Assembly (NCBI GenBank): GCA_964036045.1
Contig: OZ038385.1
Location: 34,016,101 to 34,080,100, forward strand
Length of the DNA stretch: 64,000 nt
Source of the DNA: Eutreptiella sp. 'Long Island Sound 2002'
Taxonomy: Eukaryota; Euglenozoa; Euglenophyceae; Eutreptiales; Eutreptiaceae
Reading direction: 5' to 3'
This document shows, in pieces, positions 10,660 to 21,400 of this stretch (position 1 is the first letter of the stretch; every line of letters starts with the position of its first letter). Below the pieces are notes generated by a model. It was not told the DNA's origin. It saw only the letters and a list, made by a program, of their open reading frames with translations, and did no database searches. The translations under genes and the position numbers were made by a program.

Positions 10660-11212
10660 TGTTATGCCCATTGCACTCAGGGGGCATTGATCGTGTCATG
10701 CAAGGGGAAGGGGTAGGGGTTCCTGGAGATGATTCCGGGCAACATTGCCAACGTTTGTCGTGCTTCTCTAATGCAAGCATGTGGATAAAACTAGAGAACC
10801 TCGCCGTCCAGTACTTTGCAAGAATTCAAATGCAGAGAGCAATGATCAATGTGGACCCGTGATCCGCCGTCAGTGACGGCCAGCCTCAGTGGCGCCAGTT
10901 CAAAACCGGCAAAAGAAAATGAGATGCAGGTGATGCTGATCACTGCGGCCACATGTCAGTGATGTGATGAGACCGAGGCTGGTCCGACCTTTAGGACCAG
11001 CCCAAAGGCCGGCGATTACTGGCCAACCACTGTCCAGTTGGCCACCAACTGCTGGCATTTGGTGGCCACATTTTGACGAGTATTCAAGTTAAGTGCCAGC
11101 TATTGTCAGTTAGCCAGCAACTGCTGTCAGTGGAGCCAAGCGCCAGTGGTAGTCAGCCGAGTGCTGTTTGACAGCCTCCAAGTGACAAGTTTCTGTAGGG
11201 AGAAAACGAGGA
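10660..11212. other. Upstream region of the Mpv17-like gene
   Basis: No open frame is supportable. The stretch is rich in CAGTTGGCCA, GCCAGC(T/A)A and related short inverted motifs (for example around 11030-11125), which may form small hairpins. No TATA-like element could be placed with confidence. It is likely to contain the promoter and 5' UTR of the gene starting at 11213. Confidence 0.3.
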
Positions 11213-11573
11213 ATGTTTTTTGAGGCAAGGACCGCCTTTGTACGGCTTAGGCTCTTCCAAAAGTCCCTTCCTGTCGCATTCCGCGCTGCAGCGCGCCGCA
11301 GTGCCTTTCTAATGCCGACGGACATCCCCCACAAGCTCATGATCGTCATCCCGATGCAGGGGATCGTGGGTGTGTGCGCCGACTCCATTTGCCAGGGCCT
11401 TGAGATCTATGCGTCCAAAAAGAAGATCAAGGCTGCCAAAGAGCGCGGCGAGCCCCACGGCGAGGTCAAGAAATACGACGTGCGGCGCACGACTATCTTC
11501 GCATGTGTTGGGGCTTTTATCATTGGCCCTTTGGGCATCATTCGCTACACTCTGTATGATTGGTGGTTCCCGG
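11213..11573 (+). CDS. Mpv17/PMP22-family membrane protein, exon 1
   Basis: First of three exons of a predicted 283-residue protein. Mpv17/PMP22 proteins are four-helix inner-mitochondrial or peroxisomal membrane proteins linked to small-molecule permeability; the substrate is not known. The ATG at 11213 opens an Arg/Ala/Phe-rich, acid-poor stretch (residues 1-33) suited to a mitochondrial targeting signal. MQGIVGVCADSICQGLE (48-64) is the first helix with the family's G...(A/G)D...Q. YDVRRTTIFACVGAFIIGP (88-106) matches D..RT.....G....GP, and IIRYTLYDWWFPG the following H/R.WY..L. Residues 68-87 are a charged Lys/Glu insert. The exon ends CCG|G with donor GTGTGT, phase 1. The next exon begins with GC and restores Gly. 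Peroxisomal targeting remains possible. Confidence 0.75.
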
Positions 11574-13212
11574 GTGTGTGGCCTTGCGGTTTGACCTTGA
11601 CCCTGTACCTGTACCTTTAGCTGCCCCTGCCCCTGCCCTTGCCCCTACCCCTGCCTCTGCTCGTGCCATGCACCTGGCTGTCCCATTGTATTGGCATGCC
11701 CATGAACAGGCATTATCAATGCTGCCTTCAAGGCAATCCAAAACAGCAAACACTGAAGAATAGCGTCATGCCACAAAAGGGATCGCACCCCCCCCCTTTT
11801 TGGAATCACACACCTTGTAGCTTGTCGTGCAAACCGTAAGGCCTGTAGCCCCTGTACAGTAGCATGAAGGGAAGAGGTTTTGACCGACAAAACACGGCTC
11901 AGTGATGGACTAACAAAAGTGACAGTTTGACGGTTGTGCATACTGAGGTCCGCTGAATGCGGAGTCCAAGTGTGTTCAGAACTGCTGAACATTGCTGCAT
12001 ATGCAGACCAGAACGTGCATGTGTGGAGCGCTTTGTTGACCTGCGTGCGGCCACTTGTCGAAGGCCCGGTGTGTATAGTAAAACAATATGGCTTTGCAGA
12101 CACCCCCCACCCCCCACCACACAGATGGACCCCGCAGAATTAGCAAACCCACAATCAGTGAGTAAACATAAAGTTGGACATAGACATGAAGTTCAATACC
12201 AAGAGACTCCCAATACAAGTGTACAGGCACAAGGTACCACAATGAATGGTTAAGAGATCCTGATATGGAAAGCCTGGGGGCGGATTGAGTGCAGTGCGCG
12301 CACAATGTACTTATTTGGCCACTTGGGATACCTAGCACCCAGTGTACAATGTGGTGCACACCATGTGTCTTTTGTTGCATGGTGTCTATCATGGTGTGCA
12401 AGGGAACCGCACATTTAATTTGCTTAGAGTCTTGTTTGGGGGGCCATGTGGCAGGGGGGCAGTTTGAGTTTCTTTGGGCAGCATGTCCTCAATAGTGCGC
12501 GCGTGGTGCAAAAATTCACCCGGATTCATGATGATGTGCAAACGACCTGGATATGTACGTTTGCCATGCTTAGAAGAAGGGAATAGTATCAGAGGTATTC
12601 TAGAAAAAGGAACATTGAGATTCCCCAAATTCACACATCTACACCAGGTTGGCCTTGACCACTAGTCTAGATAGCTAGTTTGTACATGTGGGTCTAGCAT
12701 GGGACGCTGCTGTGGCAAGCGGGGTTGTGGTGCTATACACTGTGGTAGCAGGACTTGGTCAGTGGTAGAGAAAGCCAGTTGATCAAGGCAGTGGTGCTCT
12801 TCATGTAGCATTTCTGTCCTGATGTGATGGTGCCACACTTTGTCCATGGGAATACATGTGTGTGTGTGTATTATGCAGACCAGCTGAATTTAAGCAATGC
12901 CAACCACAGAGGTTGAAAGCATGTGCAGAACCCAAAAAGTACTGACATTCAACAGTCATTGAAGGGTTTGGACAAATTTCGTGTTTTGGACCCACGGCAG
13001 GGCCAATGCCCCGCCCTGGGAAGGAAGAAACACGGCGCTGTATGCCAAATGCCAATGGACCCCTCTTTTGGGAAGATCAATCATGGCTGGGCCCATTGGT
13101 ATGGGGGTAGGGCATGGGGCGTGGGGCATGGGGCGTGGGGCATGGGGCACGAGCAGGGGCAGGGGCCTAGTTCCTCTACCTCTACCTTTCTGTACACGGC
13201 ACTGTACCGCAG
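11574..13212 (+). other. Intron 1 of the Mpv17-like gene, with pairing ends
   Basis: This 1639-nt GT...AG intron starts GTGTGT and ends ACCGCAG. A C-rich stretch at 11648-11667 is complementary over 20 nt (19 Watson-Crick pairs and one G-U) to a G-rich stretch at 13146-13165. The stem would bring donor and acceptor close together. GGGCATGGGGCGT-type short tandem repeats occupy 13105-13147. No coding sequence was recognised inside. Confidence 0.65.
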
Positions 13213-13370
13213 GCAATCGCATGTACGTGGAGGTGCCCATCAAGACAACCATTGAGTGCCTCGTTTTCACTCCCATAATGGCGGCCCTTGGGATGTCCAT
13301 CAACGAATACATGAAGCCCGCCGGCACATGCCACAGCGTGGCCGTGCGCCTTCAGAACGAGTTCTGGAAG
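13213..13370 (+). CDS. Mpv17/PMP22-family membrane protein, exon 2
   Basis: The exon follows TGTACCGCAG and begins with the last two bases of the Gly codon split by intron 1. It reads NRMYVEVPIKTTIECLVFTP, IMAALGMSINEYMK and ...LQNEFWK. This is the family's central part: K...(D/E)......P......, a second membrane helix, then a connecting segment ending in FW. The donor is AAG|GTGCAG in phase 0. If it were not spliced, the frame would stop 33 nt downstream and lose the conserved C-terminal part, so splicing is favoured. Confidence 0.72.
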
Positions 13371-14621
13371 GTGCAGGCTGACATGTGCCCCAACATCCCC
13401 TGAACCCACCATCCCCCTCCCCCCCCTTGCCACGACTGGATAGCTCAGCAGGAGTGAAGCCCCAGAGACACCTGTGAGCGAACCAGGATTCTGCATTGGC
13501 AGTCTGGGAAGCAGCCCAAAACATCTCAGCACGTGTGCAGTGCAGTGCAAAACAAGCACCGGTCAAGTGAGCACAAGCAGATGCCGGATATGTGATCCTG
13601 ACCGCAAGGTATTGCAGGAAGGTTCTACAGTCAAGAACAGGCACAGTGCCCTTGGAGCAGGATGCCAGTGCCCTACCCAACTCCTGCCCCACCCAACTGC
13701 CCTAGAAAGTTTCACTGTGCCCCATTCCATGCCTCTCTCCCCAAAGTCACATTGCAATATCTGGATTAAGCGGAACCGCACATCTGCTCAGGCAATTGCT
13801 GAATGCATCACTGGTGACCACCCTCGCAAGGCCTGGGGAGACAGGACCTCAGGATGGGAACCAACACCCATGTCGTTGCAAGACACCACCGGCCTCCTCA
13901 GAGCCTGGGTGCTTTGGCAAGCCCGTAAGGGCACCAAGTCGGGCAGGGGTGTCCGGTCCGCTGAGTGATCAGCAAAATTTGTTTGTCAAGTTCCTGGACC
14001 CGGATGGTGGTTTGTCATTTTCACTATGAACCCAAAGGGAGAAGGAAACAATGCCATATTGTGCACACACACACACACACCTGACAACACGTTGACATGC
14101 AGCTTATAATGCTTGGAGGCTTCAACTTGGCCAAAGACCAGGGACCCAAACACAGTGCAACAAATGGGAGACGAGAGGTTGATCTTGGCATGTCCATCCC
14201 ATTGCAGGCCCAATGTTCACACGCACAGTATCAGACCGGCACTTTCCTCTTTCAAAGCCATAAGTACCTATCAGTATGAAGTTGGACCACGCAAAGTATA
14301 TGCAAAACAGTCACTGGGCGTGGCTGCCATGGCCCCCTCAAGTGCACCCGGTGGGTTCCAAACACTGTCAACAACAGCCAAAAAACCTGCCATTGTTTTG
14401 ACAGTTCATGGCGCATACGATGTGCCATGATGAACAAAGCAACAGGAATGGTAGAAACAGGACAAGTGGACTTCAAATGATGGCTCATGCGGCCCCAGCT
14501 AGGTGGCATGGTGGCACCTGAAGGTGAAGAGACCCAACAACCGCAAACATCTGGGGGATTGTCCTGGGCCCTGATTGCTGCTTCAACCACATAAGCTGTC
14601 TCCGTTCGTGGGCAAACTGCC

Positions 14622-15576
14622 TTGCTAGGTGGCGAAGCCTCGACCATGTGGAATCAACAGAATGGTATTGTTGTGAGAAGGCAGCTTTTAGAAAACGGAG
14701 GGATGTTCATGACCAATTGTCTAGCCCCTGTTAAGAGTGTTGTGTGCCCAACGGATGTCAGGTGGGGGTCCCAGTTTGATGCATATAAATATTGGCGGGG
14801 GCGCATTTCAGCTTTTAAAAGTTTATGAGTGATATGCTCCAGGACTTGTCAGGGCCCCAGAGACTGCTCAATCACTTCATGTGTTTGTGAAGAGAATCGG
14901 CCGGGCCACCCATCTGCTTTTGAAAACTCTGAATCAGGTCATTTTTAGGTTGCATGGATTCACAAGTGAATGCACCTGCACCTTGAGTCCTGTTAAACGA
15001 ACCGCATCAGAGGTGCACTGAATGAGATTAAGAATGCACAGGCTGAGGTCATTCGTGGTAAGTTTCCTCTTGGTGTGCAGAAATTGCTAAGTGCACAGGC
15101 TGCTGCTCAAACAAAGGTTCTGCAAGAGGCAGCCAAAGTGATGTGTGGCGAGGTGGATAATCTTCATGCAAAGACTATCAAAGGGTGGGGCAAGACTCAG
15201 GAAGCAATTCATTGTGTCAATCCACAACGGCTGCAGACAAAACATATGCTGTCTTATTCTGAGTTGTGTTGACACATACCCAATGTGCCACAGGTTAGGG
15301 TAAGGTATATTGCTCTTCCAGCCCCGAGCCCTTTCTACTGCAGCCATAGTGGCATGGTGGCATGCCTAAAAAGATGATTTTCCTATCTCAAGTAGCATTG
15401 CTGTTTTCTTTGTCCGATGACCATGCTGTGCTTGCCATGTGGAGCGAACGTTCAGTTTGATGGGCCACATCCAGACAAAAGACCGTTTGCATCTGGGCAA
15501 CAACACTTTGCGCCATTTGGCTATGATGTATGTCAACAAACCTACTACAGACGATCCGGATGGTGACAGTGATTAA
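14622..15576 (+). pseudogene. hAT-type transposase remnant
   Basis: Two pieces of a hAT transposase survive on the sense strand of Mpv17 intron 2. The first reads CPTDVRWGSQFDAYKYWRG, matching the hAT block (L/P)..T(R)W.S.YD.. that follows the second catalytic Asp. The second, from 15439, reads VERTFSLMGHIQTKDR, LHLGNNTLRHLAMMYVNK and ends at TAA 15574-15576. It matches the C-terminal dimerisation domain (S/V)ER.FS..G.I...+R..L....(L)..L....N. Frameshifts separate the pieces: KFMSDMLQDLS resumes in another frame near 14820. Terminal inverted repeats and a target duplication were not found. Confidence 0.6.
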
Positions 15577-15739
15577 TTTGGCTCAGCAGCTTTTGTTTTT
15601 CAGGTTCCCACGGATGCCTGGGTCAATGTGATGTTGTGTGCATTTGTCTTCTTCACGCGAAAAAATAGGGCTTACTTTGTGCATGAAAACCCATCTTTTC
15701 ATCAGATTGACTGCTGCGGGACAGGTGACAAAAATTGGG

Positions 15740-15812
15740 GTTACCGGATTTGAACCATCATCTCTGAAATGTTGATCCATTGCATCTGCCACTCGAGTAA
15801 TGCCTGCATCTG
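15740..15812 (-). repeat. tRNA-like (SINE head) sequence
   Basis: On the minus strand GGTTCAAATCC (15746-15756) matches the pol III B box. About 40 nt upstream is TTACTCGAGTGGCAGA, a weak A-box-like sequence. The spacing is tRNA-like, but no acceptor stem pairs, so this is a tRNA-derived repeat rather than a tRNA gene. Confidence 0.45.
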
Positions 15813-16927
15813 ACATACTACTGTTCAAGGACCATGTACAGACTGAGGGATGAATTTTTTTTGGAAACCGAGAGACATTTTGCATTTCTACATGATTCTA
15901 ACTACAGAGCAACATCAAGGAAGGTGTGTCTAGGGCCTGGGACGGAGATGCAGGTCATTGTGAAGCTGTTTTGCCTAAAAACCGGACCAGCAGGTACCCA
16001 CATGTGCATGTTGAAGCATGCCGTGGCATGCCGCAGCACAAGAATTTTTTCCAAGGGACTGCACATGCTTGGTCCCCAGTGCTCAGCGCAGAGACAAAAT
16101 CAGAAGTGGCCCAAATCTGGGCCAGATGGCTACAAACGCCCTCCCTTCTTCGGGTATCGACACGCGAAAAAAATTTGAAATGGCGCCAACTTGGCACCAT
16201 TTCACATGGCGACATAACCCCTGCCTTGGCTTACAAAGAGGCAATATAGTGTTACACATGCCCACCAATGCCCCCTGTGGAAAACATGGGCTACCGTCGA
16301 AAATTTGACCCCCCCCCCAGTGCACAAGAAACCCCCCACAACAGGGAGAACCCCCCTCACCTGGTCACAAAAACAGCCCCCCCCCACCATGGCACAATGA
16401 AGGGGAGGGGCATAATTGACCCCCATTGCATCACAACACCATTCTTATGCCACAACCCCCCCCCCCCCCCTCTGAGCCTGAATACCACCAGCGGGAGGAG
16501 ACTGTTGGTGTCACTGGCGGCCACATCCAATCCGGCAACCACAGCACGAGCAGAGTTTCCTCTGCTGCCCACATCCACAGGCCCCAGGCGCCGTCCGCTT
16601 CGCCCTGGCCCACTGCCCCTTCAGTGGTGCTAGGTGCTCCTACGGAATCTTCTACCTCGTCGCTTGTGCAAGAAAACGCCCTTGCCCTCTCAACACAATG
16701 GGGGTCCCGGCAATCGCACAAACATACGCACACATGGCGCCGGCAGCCGCGTCCAAGCTGGGCAGTCAAGTTCCCAGGACTAGCCCCCCAGCCATGAGGA
16801 AGGGGCTAACCATCAGCGCGCTCTGACCCTAAGACCCATGCGGGGTTCCCTCTGTTATATGGTGTTTCCCCCGCGTGCACACACACACTCTCTCACGCAC
16901 TCTCCCCCTCTCTGCTTTCTTGTGCAG

Positions 16928-17260
16928 GTGCTGGTGGCAGGCTACCTTTCTAAGGTCATCACAACCTTTTTCATGATGTCGTTCCCTGGGTCCATGACAA
17001 AGTTCTATGTGGGGCTTGTGACATCCATGTTCCTCAATATCTTTAATTCATGGCGCATCAATGTGGCGCTTGCTGGGGACGAGCCCCAGTCCTCCAAATC
17101 CGTCCCAAGTACTCCGAATGGGCCCAGGGACCCCACCCCTACTGAGCCCCTGCTGAGTGACGCTGGCGCCATGGCAGGTGTTGCTAAAGCCCCTGCAGAG
17201 CCGCAGGAATTAGCCTCGGGGACTCCAGCCACCCCTCAGTCAGGCGGACAAGGGCATTAG
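16928..17260 (+). CDS. Mpv17/PMP22-family membrane protein, exon 3 (C-terminus)
   Basis: The exon begins GTG directly after TTCTTGTGCAG. Joined to exon 2 it gives FWK+VLVAGYLSKV, the family's FW......W/KV block. TTFFMMSFPGSMTKFYVGLV and TSMFLNIFNSWRINV then correspond to the last two membrane segments (..NF..(V)P...R.......W...LS). A 60-residue Pro/Ser/Ala/Gly-rich tail follows, ending at TAG 17258-17260. Such a tail is unusual for the family and is probably disordered. The WP and NF residues of animal members are replaced, so the paralogue group is uncertain. Confidence 0.72.
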   Translation: MLVAGYLSKVITTFFMMSFPGSMTKFYVGLVTSMFLNIFNSWRINVALAGDEPQSSKSVPSTPNGPRDPTPTEPLLSDAGAMAGVAKAPAEPQELASGTPATPQSGGQGH

Positions 17261-20200
17261 GCCCGCTTCCCAAAGCTCTGCTAGGGCTTGGATGTGAGTC
17301 GACGAGTTCGTGCATGTGTGCACCCAAATCCTTCTGTTCGTATCGCTCGACGGTCCAGTATATACCAGTATAAACCAGTATATAAGAAGTGCTGTCATTA
17401 TTGTTGTGTTCCGACCTCCCACCTCCCCATCACCCCCCCCCCCCCATATGGCAGAGTGTTTGCACTCCCGTGTGGATCTGTAATGTGTTGGTGCTATGAC
17501 CCGCTGCCATGGAGAAACAGAAATGATGGGCCAACGCAGCCGCTTGGTGGATCCTCATGAGTGGCGAAAAGTCAGTCGACGCCGGCAGCTGCCAGGAGAG
17601 CAACAATATCTGAGGGCTTTGCCCCAAACCCCACCATATGCCGTTTTTCTACCCCATCCTGCACAATACTTCATGCAACCCTCTGACCCTCCTCATCCCC
17701 ATTGTACCTCCTGTCAGCTTCCCCAAAGCACCCTTTCCACTCTGCCATCACTGCCCCCACATGCCCATCCCTCGTTGTTTTTCTCTTCCTCAGCTCACTC
17801 GCGCCTTTACCATCCTGAAAACACCTCCCTACCCCATCTGCATTACAGCGTTTCCCGTTTGCATTCCGGTCCCTCCCCTCTGCATCCCTATCCCCATCCA
17901 GCCCAGCAACAAACTTGGGCCCACACACCGAACGCCGCCAAAGCTGCAGTCCAGTGCTTACCGCCAGTGCATTGCGGGACCACTGTCCACTGCATGAGCT
18001 GATTTGGCTGGAAAAACAACACCACCAGTCCCCCTTGACCCCCCTCGCCCCCCCCACACATCCAAAATGTGTCAAGAAGATTCAATTGCAGGGCCCCATC
18101 ACGTTCCCTGTTTGTTAATCATGGCCTTCATTCCAGTCATTTTCTTTTGTTTTTATTGTCCAAGACGGCCCAAGCCCCCCCCCCCAAGGTGTGATCGCTG
18201 ATTCGACGCTGCTTGGCTGAGTCCTCTGCCAGCCACCGAGAGCCGCCAATGGCATGCTTTTACTACACAAGTTTTTGCATGGCATCCTTCAGCTGTGCCC
18301 ATGGGTCCCTGTCAGGGGAACAGGGGAAGATCAGAAGGTCCACCGTCCAGTCCCTGTCCCAAGCCCTGATCCTAGCCTTCTTCTGTTTCCGATAGAGCCT
18401 CTATTTCAGCCTCTGTCATAGAGCTCCAGAGGAGCAAAAAAAAGTTCGAAAAAAAATTGGGCATATGCCTCACATATCCCCACGCTTCTTCATGTCAATG
18501 CCCCCACCCATCCATCTCTGGTGCCCGGCACCCTATGGATCGTTCCTGTATGGAGGTCTGTGATGTGACGCAGGCATCACTGCAGCGGTGCACAGGGTTT
18601 CATGTGAGGTGGTTGTGGTTGACGAACAAGATGCCTGGGTAGAGTATAATACTACAGCCACCATCGATGTGGTTTAAAAAAAGTAATTTCACAGAGACAG
18701 TGTGTTGTTGTTTGTTGTGGTGCAACACGTTGGCAATAGGTGTTGTGTGACAGCTCCACTGAAGGTGTGCAGGAGGTATGTAGGAGGTGGATCAGAGTTG
18801 TACGTTTCGGATCGGAGTTCGTTTTGAGTTTTCTGGGGATGATATTGTATTACAAATTACCAATGAAAGTGGGCAGAATGTGAAGTGATTCGTTGGGTGC
18901 ATTGCAAGCAGCTCCAGACACCGACACAGTTGCATACGAGATGTAGAGCAGAGTTTCGCAGGAGTTGCGAAGAAGATGCGCTGCTGCGTGATTCGCCAAT
19001 GCATGCAATATTAATATCAGCATGACAAGACCCCTGGTATGCATTGCTGGGTGTTGCTGAGCCAACCAGAAGTGAACGTGGCATTGGCACTCAGATGCAT
19101 TGCGGAGCATTGCTGCACCAGGTGGACACGATGCGAAGTTTTGGCTGCTTTCCCCGGACTGCCCATCGTTTCCTCATGCCTGCTAAGGCATTGGATTGCT
19201 GAACTGTGGAATTGTTTGCATGCAGCACATATCCACAAGGTGACCATTGCTGTTGACTTTGGGCTTATTCAGATTTGTGTTGCACCATTTTTCTGGCCAC
19301 AGCTGGGACTTTGTTTGTTGGCAGTCAGATCTGGGGGGCTGAAGGCTGCAACACAAACGAACGGCGTATCACATGCTGCACTCACTCCAGACAAACCAGA
19401 ACTCCGAATACAGAACCATCACTTCCCTGGTGGGTTTTCTGAAGTGCTGACCAGTGGTGCTTGTACCTCTTTCTGCCGTTGGCGATGAGAACACAGCAGC
19501 CACCACATGTGCTTAATAGGGGACGTGGTGGCCTCCACTTCTGTGCCTGTGATGTGTGGTTGCAGACATAAGACACTTGAAATTTAGGGAGTGTGTGATG
19601 AGTTGTGGTGTTTTGTTGCCACCTTTGTGCGCGTGCTGCGTCCTTTGTTGTGAGGTATGTGAAGTGGAGTTGAGCTGTCAGCATGACAATTCCTGTAGCT
19701 GAAAAAAAATCAACAATCAACAAGTGGCAAAAAATAAATGAACTCCACCTGTCAGTTGTTTTTTCAAACAGGTTGTTTTAGAAATCACTTCATTGTAAAC
19801 CTTAATACCCTTGCTGTCTGGAGAGATGTGATATCACACACCCAGTTTTTTGTCAACAACAAAACATCCCAACGTTAATGTACTGCACATATTTCATCTA
19901 TGGCACCAGACAAGTTGTTTTTCCAAGAGCCTGGTCCTTCAATGGCCAAATAAGTTGCCAGTTTACCTAAGTACATGTAGTAGGGCCTGAGCTATGCCCT
20001 CCATGATTACCATGGAGATATTTTTGAAAACAAACCTTAAACCTTAAAGCAGAGGGTCCAAATGACAAATTGTGGTATGTGTTGCCAAATTGTGGATTGT
20101 GTGGACAAGTCTCAGTTGCAAACTATGGGCTGCTCTGCATTCTCTGTTGCCCCGTTGCAGTATGGTTAGGTGGAGTCCATGTGCATGCCATTTCTGTGTG

Positions 20201-20290
20201 ACCTCAATGCAACACATGTGGTGGCAGTAAGGTTCAGTGGCAACAAACCTGTGGCAAGATAGCTCATGTGTTTCTACAAAAACATGTGAT
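17261..20290. other. Non-genic stretch downstream of the Mpv17-like gene
   Basis: No supportable gene. The part to about 18180 is C-rich with CCCCATCC-type low complexity. The remainder is mixed, with short frames on both strands that match no family I recognise. Confidence 0.4.
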
Positions 20291-21400
20291 ACTACAGTCC
20301 AACAAACAGTAGGGGAGAAAAAAAAAGCCCAGTCTAAATGAAAAAACCTCCCCAGGGGTTTTTTCACCACAGAAGGGGGGGTTTTATCACCTACACTGGT
20401 TTTTTTTTGCCATGGGGGTTCACCATTGGGGGGGGAGGGGTGTTCTGACCTGGTGACAGGGTGTTTTCTCCCTCCCCGTTTCGGTTTTTTTTTCACCATT
20501 TGGGAGGTGTTTTTCACTACTTTGGATTTCTTTCACCCTTTTACCACCAGCCCGTGGTTTCCATGGGGGCCATGTGGCACACCATGGCGGGCACGTGTTT
20601 CCCATAGTGGCTGTTTCTCAACCCATCTCAGAGGCCGCGGGTTGCTGGTTGACTATATGTTGTGCTGTACCACATCTTTGCAAGGTGTGAAGTTGGAATA
20701 GCAAAACATATGTGTGTGCATGGTTTCAACGCATTTTTAAATGTACCAAAGCAGATCTCAACCTGCTAGCGTTCTAGAGGAACAACACATATGATATGTG
20801 CGTGTGCTATTGCCTCTGTTGGACAATTCAGGCTCGGGGGGGGGGGTTGTGGCATAAGAATGGTGTTGTGATGCAATGGGGGTCAAGTATGCCCCCCCCC
20901 CATTTTCATTGTGCCATGGTTGGGGGGGGAGGGCGCTTCCTGACCACATGAGGGGGGTGATCCCTCCCTATTTTATTTGTGCACTTTGTAGAGGTGTTCA
21001 CTTTGTTTTCCATGGGGGGGCCATAGTGGGCATGTGCAACACCATATTGCGTCTTTGTAACGCAGGGGTGATGTTGCCATGTGGCCCAAATTTGGCACCA
21101 TTTCAAAAATTTTCCCCGTGTCGAGCACTGGAGACCCCCAAGAAGGCAAGGTATGCAGCCATATTGCACAGACCTGGTGCAGTTCTGTTTTTGTGGTTGG
21201 CGAAGGCCAAGGTGGGGGTGTTTTTTCTCTGGAGGTGGGGGGGGCGGGTAAAAACCATTTTGGAGGATATTTTCCACCCCAAAGGTGTTTTTTTTTCCAC
21301 TCCAAACGAAGGTACGAGGTGGGCTTCTTTCTCGTATGGGCATCTTACCAAAACCTCCATTTGGGTCAGATTTTTCCTGCATTTGATTGATGATGGGGGT
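20290..21400. other. T/G-rich low-complexity stretch
   Basis: Repeated TTTTTTCACC, GGGGTTTT and GGTTTTTTTTT motifs alternate at 20320-20560 and again at 21220-21300. An 855-bp frame from 20876 crosses poly-Gly/Pro tracts and has no family resemblance. It is left as non-coding. Confidence 0.4.

Larger units (their letters stand above)
13371..16927 (+). other. Intron 2 of the Mpv17-like gene, a transposon landing site
   Basis: A 3557-nt intron from GTGCAG to TTCTTGTGCAG, with a pyrimidine-rich and CA/CT-rich tract just before the acceptor. It holds a decayed hAT transposase and a minus-strand tRNA-like repeat (both listed). It also has C-runs between 16310 and 16470 and a short (AC)n near 14070. 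No host exon was recognised inside it. Confidence 0.6.
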
